A DNA stretch of 64,000 nt from Owenia fusiformis. Its lineage: Eukaryota; Annelida; Polychaeta; Sabellida; Oweniidae. The stretch is taken from NCBI GenBank assembly GCA_903813345.2, contig CAIIXF020000012.1:971318-1035317 (forward strand), written 5' to 3'. Shown here piece after piece: positions 28,401 through 40,400 of this stretch (its first letter is position 1; each line of letters opens with the position of its first letter). Both the position numbers and the translations under genes were made by a program. The notes beneath the pieces are model-generated. The model saw only the letters and a list, made by a program, of their open reading frames with translations. It was not told the DNA's origin and did not search any database.

Positions 28401-31400
28401 TGCCTCAACTTGAGGGGTATAGCTGGGTTCTTGTGAAAACGGGTGCTGGAAGAATAAAAAGAAATACTTTTTAAGACTTCATACTCAGTAATTTTTGCAT
28501 GTATTTGTATTGTATTTTGGTTCCCACCATATTTTGGTGAGCAATACCTCATTGGTGTATTTTCATAGTTTACACTCAAAACAGAGCCCTATGTTCTATG
28601 GGGTGTACCAATACACAGAGGGCCACAGCTTTTTATACGAGTTGTGCACCACTCGGTCAAACACCCAGAATTATATAATGCACATAAATATGTCTGAACA
28701 GGGAATTGAACCCATGGCCAAGTTATCGTGGTAACCTTGGCTCTGCCAATGAGCCATAGCTGGAAATCATGGGAGACAGACAAAAGAATCCCTCTTTGAA
28801 CTGAGATAAATGGAAAATTTGTGTTTTCTAAAAATCTACATTATTTTGCGAATAAGTCACATAAGTTAAACTACTTTTGCAAAGATTTGTCTCCAAAAGA
28901 AAACCAAGTATAGATTAGTCCTCAGATGTGATTGACCCCTGATTGACCATGACCCCTTCTCTTTAGGTCAATGAGACAGTTGAATCAAGAGATCAGCCTT
29001 TTCCTCCTCTAGAGCCTAAATCAGATGTAACTGACTGACTGTGGCCCCTTCTCTTTAAGTCATCAGAAATGAATGTTAAATGATGCATCACAAATACTAA
29101 TCACAAGCACATTGCATGCGTATGAGGTCATGGAAAGACAATGTTAACGAGGTCATGTATTGTCTCACCAACTTTTTCACTATTCAATGTGCATGCATTA
29201 CATACCTTTACAATTAAGTTATTATGAAATGCGTAATCCAAATAAGACCTTCTAATCTAATGTTTGTCTGTTTCTTGCAAGTTAAGCTGAATTTGGCTGC
29301 GGAAGCAAAATTAAAATGAGTTCCCTGTAGTTTTGTGATACAAATTCTTCTTAACCATTTTACTTTCAATGGAGCCTACATTTTCTGTGTTGGAATTCAC
29401 ATAGGATTTTGCTGGAGAAAGCCATTATTCGGGTATAATGATGAAAAATTTACTAACAGCTGATTCTGTTTCACCATTATGCCATACATAAGTGCCTGCT
29501 CGATAGAAACAAGTATGTATTTCAATAGGGATATCTCTAATGAAGATTAGGTATGTCTGGAAGTTACTTTTCTCAGCTAAATGTATGACCATTTTCCCAA
29601 ACAGGTAGATATATAGCTTGCAAACAATTAAATTGTTATTGCGTTTTGATCAACATAAATGTAAAAGTGCATTTTCCACCAATCAACATTTTCCATTAGT
29701 ATACCTCTGTGTAAAATCAAGTTTCAATTCCAAGATCACAATTATTATGTAGACAGTCTTGCATTAAGCCTCTAGTCTGTACCAGCCTGGGGGCCGCCCC
29801 CCCCTTTGGGTGGGCCCAGAAAAAAAAATTGGGCCTAAAGGCCCCAAAAAGTGGGCATTTTTGTTCATTACTGGGCCTTTTAAGGCCTTATTTTTTATTT
29901 CACGCCAAATTTTGAAGAAAATGGGCCTCAAAAATTTGGGTTTTAAAGGCCCAAAATCTTTTTTCACGCTCTTTTTTCTCTGATCTGAAATTTGGGCTCC
30001 CCTCTTATTGGTTCCCAGATCCGCCCCTGATCCCCATCTGTTCTCTTTCCTGAGGATGGTGGGGAGGTTGTTGGAAACAGCAATGTGAATATTATTTCTT
30101 GAGTAAGTTTGTTGTTATGTTGAATAGTCAAGTGTTGGTCAAGAAAACAACATTTGGAAAAATGTAATGATCTTCTATCATAATGATATGCTGCTCCCTT
30201 AAAATGTTTTAACCTTACTCCTAAGGGTTGTTACATTACAGTTAAACATCTCTATCAAACAGATTTTACATTTTTTACATGTTTTCTGATAAAATTTTGA
30301 TTGGAGAAATTGTTTAATGACATCTAGTTTAAAAATTTACAACTCAACAGTGATGACCTAGTAAAAATTGGGTGTATTCCTCAGAGAATCACAAAAAGTT
30401 AAGAAAATGTATTAACAAAATGAATGGTAAAAATTGATGAATATATGTATTCATGAAACCATGGGCTTTCAATTAGTTGAAAGCCCATGATGAAACCATA
30501 TATTCATGAAACCAAATATGTGTTATGTATGTTTTTTTGAACTGAGAAAAAGTACATTGTGTTTCTAGTAGGGCTTTAAATGTCAAGATGACCCCCAAAG
30601 TTCATCAGAATAAGTTATGCCTCAGGATTTAACATTATCCAGAATTATCAATTATCTATTGCCAGGCATCTTTAGAATTTTTGACAATAGGTAATGTGAA
30701 TGGAAACAACAGGCACAATTATTGGATAATATAATTGAACACGAAAACAGTTTTAAAATTCATCAAACCAACAATACAACAACAGGTAAAAATGTTCACT
30801 TAATATTTTTTTTATTAATTTTTTTCAATTACCTAAACCCAAAACAAACAAATACCAGAATATAGGATAAGTTACAAAATTAACCAAAAAACAATAAAAA
30901 TAGCATTAAAACAAAAAGATCTTCACATATTACCAAATTAACACTTTTCACTTCTTTATAATTTAAAGTTTTTAAAAAATGTTCTAAAAAGGAAATCAGA
31001 AATTTTCCAATGTTCACAATTTCTCTTGAGATAGTTGCAATGAAAACTGACTGGAATATGCCATGAGTTTTTTTTCAATTCTAACATAAGATTGTTATCA
31101 ATATGGAGAACTAAATTGAACACATGTTTCTCTTAAACGAGTCTTCAAAAAATTCTGAAATTTCACACACCGTCAATTTAATGATCATTTTTTGAATGGT
31201 AACAATTTAATTAGAAGTTTTTTCCCTTCTTATTCCTTTCAAATGAAAGAATAATTGCTGTTAAAACATAGAAAATGTTGTAGAAAGAATAAAATAATAA
31301 ATAAAAATGCGATGGACTATGTGGGCGTCCTCCAAGGGATTATTTCTAATAAAACAAAAAAACAAGACAGCTGTCCTCAAATACTTAAGTATATGGTTAG

Positions 31401-34400
31401 TGATAACCAAACCTTAAAATAACTACAATTTTCTTTTGTCTTATAAAAAAAATAAAATAAAAATAACTACAACTTGTGACTGAACTACCTTAAGGCAACT
31501 TTGTCCTGCATTTGAATTAAACTAACTTGTCCTTAGGGTAGTTATGACCTGTGATTCAACTCCACGCCTATATTAAGATATATGTCATTAAAAACAACTA
31601 CAAAATATTAACAGACCAATCTACAAATAGCTACTTCCGGTCATATATAACAGTGCCAAAATTGGAATTGAAAGTTAACGTAGTCTATTGAACTGGAACG
31701 CCTTTCAGAATACAAACAAAAACAAAATTTAAATTAAATTGAATCAACAAACATGTCATGCCGTCTTCAAATTGTTTTGTCTTCCATTATGGTCGATGTT
31801 TTTTTTACATCGAGTGAGAGTCTGAAAAAAACTTTCACACACTAAAGAACAAAACTTTCTACATGTGTAGTACATTGATGCAATATTGAGGAAAATATAA
31901 TGGGATGAAGATTCCCAGGTTTTGAGCACTCTCTGATGAGAAATTCTTTCAAAATCATGCAGTTTTTTACCATTTTGATCACTTTACAAGTGACTTTGAG
32001 AAATATTGCCAAATTTAAAGCCCCTGGTTCTTTAAGCTACAGGCCCATTTCCGAACATTATGAGAAATCAAAATTACGAGACTGGCAATGGCATTTAAGA
32101 GACTCAAGTCAACCATTTAGACCAATATGGTTGGTTGGTCAACTCTTTAAAGCCCAAGCTCAGATGGCACAGCTCCAACATGATGTTATACCATCCCAAA
32201 AAATCACGAACTTAGTATGCCTCATTATTGATGCCTTCACTGTAATACTAACACATATTTCACTCTGTTATCAATAATAGACAGTTTATCTAAATGGTCT
32301 TCAACTAAATATAATGAACTATTCATTGTATTTTAATTCTATTGACAACAAAATTATACAATGACACCAAAAACATGTACAACTAATGTTTCCTCAATTT
32401 GTGATGATTTTCATCCAACAACAAGTAACAATCAGTTCTAGATTTTTCATACAGAGAAGCAGCCTTGATGATTTCAAATTCTTAAATGTATGTGAATTTT
32501 TTTTATTACTGTCTTATGTATATTGTTTATGCACTTTTTCATGGAGTTTGAGCCTAATTTACCTCCTGCTGGGGTAGCATGTAGAAAACACAAAGTAAAA
32601 ACAACTTAAGGATATTTTGGACAAATATTTTGGGCTTTAAATTTCCCAACATCTACAAGTAAAGGTTCAAAATGATCTTATCACGACACATCCCCTCATT
32701 CATTCTTTCGTTATCGCAATAATTAGTTCAACCTGTTGACCCTAACACGCGCACCCTAATTGCGCGCATGTGTATTACATAACATCTTAGGGCAAGAATT
32801 TGATGGATTTTCTCATGGTAATTATCACTCAATTAGTATGTAGTTCTAGTATGATTAATTGAAAGTAATGATGTCATTTGGATAGGTGCATTATTTAATA
32901 ACCAACTTATAATATTGCTTTGTAACCATGGTTCAACTAGAAAACAGCAACTTTACAGAGTAGCAAATCACACTGAAAAAAATGTTGATAAAAAGTGGCC
33001 ATCTTGATAGTTTCTTCTTGAAAATAGCTCTAAGTATCAGCATATAACATTTGAACCAAAACCATCCACTGATATTTGAGTTATCAAAGATTAAGTTTTT
33101 TATGGAAAATGGGGGCCATTTTAAGATTCAGCTGTCATCTTGAAAATTTCTTCCTAAGGAGAATCTATGTTTTATTATGAAAAATGACAGACATTTTGAA
33201 TTTTCAGTGGCCATTTTAAAAATACCTTTTTGGCAGAGCTGTTTTTCCTTAGCCTGCCATTAACCTGGCAATATCCCTAATATTTCACAGAACATCCTTT
33301 GATCAAAATATATACTCACTGTGCCTCTTTTAGCCTCATCTGCAGCAAGCCTCATGGCTGGTATAGCCTCACGTGCCCCTGTCTCAACCATACGTCGTTT
33401 GTATGGGAAATGATGCTGGGCATCCTGCTTGGGTGGGATGGTCGCCTGACCCCCCTCCCTCTCATAGCGGTTATAGGAGTACTGCTCTGCTGCACTCCTG
33501 TAATAATATATACACAGGGTAATGAACTTATTTATAACAGAATTACATCCTGCTTGGGTGGGATGGTCGCCTGACCCCCCTCCCTCTCATAGCGGTTATA
33601 GGAATACTGCTCTGCTGCACTCCTGTAATGTATTGTATTGTATTGTATTGTATATTTTATGCCTAATATTCTGTGTGACTGCATATTCATCATTTATCAT
33701 TATTTGCTTTATTGCATGTCTTGCCAATGTCATCATTGTAAGTATAATAGGGAGCAATAAGAATATTTGACTTGAACTAAATATAACAAGACGCTTTTTT
33801 CTCATTTTGCATGCTACAAATAAAACTATTTACATCTCAATGAAACATACAAAATGGGAAAAATCAATATGTCACTTTTTCTAAATTCATCCCTAGACTG
33901 AGGGTTTAAAGATAGCTGATCAATTTGAATTTAAGATTTTTATACCAAGACACATCCCTGAAAATTCACCCCTATCATAAATGAGCAAAAACAAGAAAAA
34001 TGAGATACTTACACCCACACACCAAGCCAATAACGACATCATGAAATCCAATCTCAGGAAAAATAAAATATGACGTCAATATTCTTAATTGTTATTATAC
34101 AAGACCTTACCTAACTCACAAGGCTGTTAACCTACCATTACATGTGTACATATAGGAGGTACCTTCCCTCTCTATTTAAATCTCATATTTTGAGTTTTAT
34201 TTTAGTTTAATTAATACTCACCTCATATGCCCTGCTATATATAGGTATCTCTGCTATATACAGGGTGTCCAAAAAAACAGGACTGTAAGAAAGTTGAATA
34301 ATTCGGTCAATTTTACATATTTTGCCTTGAAATTTAAGAATTATTTAGTTCATTCAATGTGAATTTTGTTCTGAAAGTTTCATGATAATCGGTCCATTGT

Positions 34401-37400
34401 GTCAAAAACTACAGTACTTTACAAAACATGCTCAAAGTGGGCACTTCTCATCTCTATGCACAAACGAATCCTGCGAAGAAAGTTGTTAATGACCCTGACC
34501 TATACACATCTATGTGGATTGTACATATTGGGGTAGTTATTGCCCTCTTAAGATGGTTAGGGGCCTGTCTGTATACACATTGGGCTTGAGAAATCCCCAA
34601 AGATAAAAATTTGGGGGGATTTAGATCTGGTGAATGAGCTGCCCATATCAATTGCGTTCTGCAACTGATGAGCTGACCACCAAAGCATTGCCTAAACCAT
34701 TTGGCGTGGTATTGGCTTGTTGAAACCACTGCTTATCTCCTTAGATGTCCCTTCTGGTGCTTAATGACCTCCAAAAAATTAGGGTGAGAACTTACTGGTC
34801 CTTGTTTATGGTGATAGCATGTCCCCAGTCACCCTCGAACAAAAAAGTACTGATGATTCCATGTTTCCTCATTGCCACCCAGGCAGTGCATTGTTCAGAA
34901 TGCAATGGATGCTGTAACTCTTCATCAGGAAGATGTAAGCCCCAGTAGCAATTGTTCTTGAAACAAACTTGTCCATTCAGAAAGACATGTGTGCAGGAGG
35001 ATCATCAACAACTTTGTTCGCAGGATTAAATTGTGCATAGAGATGAGAGCTGCACATTTGGGGCATGTTTTGTAAGGAGCTGTAGTTTTTGACTCAATTG
35101 GTAGATAATTGTCAAACTTTCACAACAAAATTCACTTTGAATGAACTAAATAATTCTGAAATTTCAAGGCAAAATATGCAGAATTGACCAAGTTATTCAA
35201 CTTTCTTACGGTCCTGCTTTTTTGGACACCCTGTATGTATTGAACTCTTCACCTAGCAGTGTAGGACTGTAGGTGTATGTCAAGAGGTTCCTGTTCTTTC
35301 TATTACTATTATGAGTTGAGTTAACTTACAGGACCTCTCATATCATGATTTTTAATTTAATCGTGGCATGGTACTGTTCTCCTAGCAATGTAGGTCTTCG
35401 TCTAGGAGGTTCCAGCTCTTTTATAAATATTATGAGTTGACTTACCTCTCACGCTCTGCTACACGTGTGGCATGGTACTGTTCTCCTAGCAATGTAGGTC
35501 TACGTCTAGGAGGTTCCTGCTCTTTTTATAAATATTATGAATTGATTTATCTCTCACGCTCTGCTACATGTGTGGCATGGTACTGTTCTCCTAGCAATGT
35601 AGGTCTTCGTCTAGGAGGTTCCTGCTCTTTTATGAATATTATGAGTTGACTTACCTCTCACGCTCTGCTACATGTGTGGCATGGTACTGTTCACCTAGCA
35701 ATGTAGGTCTACATCTAGGAGGTTCCTGCTCTTTTATAAATATTATGAGTTGACTTACCTCTCACGCTCTGCTACACGTGTGGCATGGTACTGTTCTCCT
35801 AGCAATGTAGGTCTACGTCTAGGAGGTTCTTGCTCTTTTATAAATATTATGAATTGACTTGCCTCTCACGCTCTGCTACACATGTGGCATGGTACTGTTC
35901 TCGTAGCAATGTAGGTCTACGTCTAAGAGGTTCCTGCTCTTTGTATAAATATTATGAGTTGACTTACCTCTCACGTTCAGCTACACGTGTGGCATGGTAC
36001 TGTTCACCTAGCAATGTAGGTCTACGTCTAGGAGGTTCCTGCTCTTTTTATAAATATTATGAATTGATTTACCTCTCACGCTCGACTACACGTGTGGCAT
36101 GGTACTGTTCTAGCAATGTAGGTCTACATCTAGGAGGTTCTTGCTCTTTTATGAATATTATGAATTGACTTACCTCTCACGCTTAGCTACACGTGTGGCA
36201 TGGTACTGTTCACCTAGCAATGTAGGTCTACGTCTAGGAGGTTCTTGCTCTTTTATAAATATTATGAGTTGACTTACCTCTCACGCTCTGCTACACGTGT
36301 GGCATGGTACTGTTCTCCTAGCAATGTAGGTCTATGTCTAGGAGGTTCTTGCTCTTTTATAAATATTATGAATTGACTTACCTCTCACGCTCGGCTACAC
36401 GTGTGGCATGGTACTGTTCACCTAGTAATGTAGGTCTACATCCTAGGAGGTTCTTGCTCTTTTTATGAATAATATGAATTGACTTACCTCTCACGCTCGG
36501 CTACACGTGTGGCATGGTACTGTTCACCTAGTAATGTAGGTCTACATCCTAGGAGGTTCTTGCTCTTTTTATGAATAATATGAATTGACTTACCTCTCAC
36601 GCTCAGCTACACGTGTGGCATGGTACTGTTCACCAAGCAATGTAGGTCTACATCTAGGAGGTTCTTGCTCTTTTATAAATATTATGAATTGATTTACCTC
36701 TCACGCTCGGCTACACGTGTGGCATGGTACTGTTCACCTAGCAATGTAGGTCTACGTCTAGGAGGTTCTTGCTCTTTTTATAAATATTATGAGCTGACTT
36801 ACCTCTCAGGCTCGACTACACGTGTGGCATGGTAGTTTTCTCCTAACAATGTAGGTCTACATCTAGGAGGTTCTTGCTCTTTTATAAATATCATGAATTG
36901 ACTTACCTCTCACGCTCGGCTAGTCGTGTGGCATGGTACTGTTCTCCTAGCAATGTAGGTCTACGTCTAGGAGGTTCTTGCTCTTTTTATGAATATTATG
37001 AGCTGTCTTACCTCTCACGCTCAGCTACACGTGTGGCATGGTACTGTTCACCTAGCAATGTAGGTCCACGTCTAGGAGGTTCTTGCTCTTTTATAAATAT
37101 TATGAATTGACTTACCTCTCACGCTCAGCTACACGTGTGGCATGGTACTGTTCACCTAGCAATGTAGGTCCACGTCTAGGAGGTTCTTGCTCTTTTATGA
37201 ATATTATGAGCTGACTTACCTCTCACGCTCGACTACACGTGTGGCATGGTAGTTTCTCCTAACAATGTAGGTCTACATCTAGGAGGTTCTTGCTCTTTTA
37301 TAAATATTATGAATTGACTTACCTCTCACGCTCGGCTAGTCGTGTGGCATGGTACTGTTCTCCTAGCAATGTAGGTCTACGTCTAGGAGGTTCTTGCTCT

Positions 37401-40400
37401 TTTTATGAATATTATAAGCCATCTTACCTCTCACGCTCAGCTACACGTGTGGCATGGTACTGTTCACCTAGCAATGTAGGTCCACGTCTAGGAGGTTCTT
37501 GCTCTTTTATGAATATTATGAGTTGACTTACCTCTCACGCTCGGCTACACGTGTGGCATGGTACTGTTCTCCTAGCAATGTAGGTCTACGTCCAGGAGGT
37601 TCTTGCTCTTTTATGAATATTATGAGCTGACTTACCTCTCACACTCAGCTACACGTGTGGCATGGTACTGTTCTCCTAGCAATGTAGGTCCACGTCTAGG
37701 AGGTTCTTGCTCTTTTATGAATATTATGAGTTGACTTACCTCTCACGCTCGGCTACACGTGTGGCATGGTACTGTTCACCTAGCAATGTAGGTCCACGTC
37801 TAGGAGGTTCTTGCTCTTTTATGAATATTATGAGCTGACTTACCTCTCACGCTCAGCTACATGTATTGCATGGTACTGTTCACCTAGCAATGTAGGTCTA
37901 CATCTAGGAGGTTCTTGCTCTTTTTATGAATATTATGAGTTGACTTACCTCTCACGCTCAGCTACACGTGTGGCATGGTACTGTTCTCCTAGCAATGTAG
38001 GTACGATTAGGAGGTTCCTGCTCTTTTTATAAATACTATACATTGACTTACCTCTCACGCTCAGCTACACGTGTGGCATGGTACTGTTCACCTAGCAATG
38101 TAGGTCTACGTCTAGGAGGTTCTTGCTCTCTCTGCTGCTGGAATGTCTCTCTGTAGTCTGCAGCAGTTGATCTCTCTCCCTAAATAGGACAAAATATTAT
38201 ATCATATATCTTAAACAATGAAACCTGTATATCAAAACTGTTTGGAATATTGGAAACTTGATGAAAATCTATTGAATAAGACAGCTTCTTTCTATACAAA
38301 ACTCAGAATCTGATCAGTATCACAGACGATTCCTTTCTATTGAAAAAGACAGATTCTTTCTATACAAAACTCAGAATCTGATCAGTATCACAGACGATTC
38401 CTTTAGCATACCTGATAAACATGTTCCGGGCCAGGAGCTGTGTAGACCCTCGGTTGGTATGGTCCCCCTGGTGCTGCTATGGGGACCTGATATCTCTCTG
38501 TGGGGTAAGGGTATCCCCCAGGACGTGACATAGTTGACCCAGGACTTTGGGTCCGAGGACGCTTGTATGGTGAGGACACTTCATGACCTGGCCCTGTTGG
38601 ACCCCTGTTAATAAATCATTAAAATTATTATTTGGTTAATATTTCACTCAGACATATTCATAAACATCATCAGGGAGTACCACAACAACAAAAAAAAAAC
38701 AGGAAAAAAAACATTTGTAAAATTTGTTGAAAAAAACATTAACAAATTACATGTATATGTTGAAATGCTTAGAATGCACCATATTCAGTGTCAATTTTAA
38801 AAATTTTCAGAGGGTGAGACTTACCCCCTTTTTGGGGCTTGCTTCACTCGCATCGCAGTGATGCAAACCCCAAAAATTTGTACCCCCCTTGACATTTGCT
38901 GGCTACGTCCCTGACTAGAGTAGACATTAATTCTATTTTGAAAAAGTTAATTTATATACAAACTGAAAAGTCAAAGATTGAAGCGTTTCTGCTCAAAGGT
39001 AGCATTTACATTTACAAAGGATAAAGAAAAAGATTTGAAAATAACTTATTAAATACAACTATTATTTTAAAGTACACCTCAAAAGTATGTTTCTTGTTAC
39101 AAATTTGTTAAACATTGATGGGAGCATCTAAACACTTGGTTTATATTGACACATGGATAGCTGGAGGTTCTACTACAGGCTGATTACTAGTATATCACGT
39201 ATAGAGTAAAATTCCTATTCATTTCTTTGTGCCTTCTGCACATTGTCATTGATCTATTTGCAAAAATAAGGCATACTGTTATTATTTGACTCACTGCCAA
39301 ATATGGATAAAGGTATTGAAAATCACGTTTCTTCTTAAATTACTTTATTGTGTTGAAAGCATCAAGACTAAGCAAGGACATCATGGATCTTCAACATCAC
39401 TGACATGGGAACAAGAGTTCATCCCCCTCCCACTCGCAAAGTAATACTTAAAAAACACAGACACAGGAATAAGAGTTTATTCCCCTCCTACTCACTCTGT
39501 ATAACTTAAAAACACAGACACGGGAACAAGAGTTCATCCTCCTCCCACTCACTATGTATTACCTAGAAAAAAGACAGGCTCCTATCTCGGGACATCTCAG
39601 CCTCTACTCTAATTGCTCATATCTCCGTCACTGAGTTGTGTCATACATTATCTTTTGTCCCGATGCAAGGTTAAGACATTAAATTGTATTTATGGTAACT
39701 CACCAATTCTTAAATCAGCATAATTGTGTGAATAACATTGGAAATGGGGACGAAAAAACAATCACTTTTGCATTCACGACATTTCGATGTCCTTTTACAG
39801 CGACCTATATAATATCCACAACGAGTGTCTCATTATTTTAAGAATTGTATTTTTATAATCACAAATTACAAATCTCAATTCTAGTATTTAGATATATCTG
39901 TGGTGATGATATGAACTTATTATAGTAGTCTCGGTATATTTCTCATAGTATATCGTATACTATTAGCTTTTTTTGATTTCTAAAAAAATCGTCATGATTT
40001 TCCTACCAAAATTCACGTCCAAGAAATGATCATTGAGTAATCCGGCCTTTAAAAATCAAAACTTTGTAGGTTTGTAATTCAAAAAATTGAAAAAAACAAT
40101 AAATAAGTGTGAAAATGTTAAATTAAATGTGTAATTTAATCAAATAATATTAATTATATCTGCTGTGATTTGATTGGTCAACTGCAGAGACATCTTTCAA
40201 ACAAGATGGCGATTGGATGTCATTGTCGCGACCGTGGGTCGCTCGAAACAAACCTTAGAGATTTACGGTTACAGTATTACAACCAGATTGTTTCCTCAAT
40301 ATTTATATACATAATCTGAGAATTTTAGAGAAGATATTGAGCTTTAAGAGAAGAGATTTGAATGTTTACGAGGTGAGCCTGTATTTTTTTACATTAGCTA

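Noticed and set aside
31936-32277. 113-codon plus-strand frame in an NCOR intron
   Set aside because: No recognisable domain, no repeat of it elsewhere in the window, and composition like the AT-rich surroundings.
35437-38032. Plus-strand frames repeating S-R-S-A-T-R-V-A-W-Y-C-S-P-S-N-V
   Set aside because: They are the antisense of the minus-strand exon 3 array, with no start, domain or splice support of their own.
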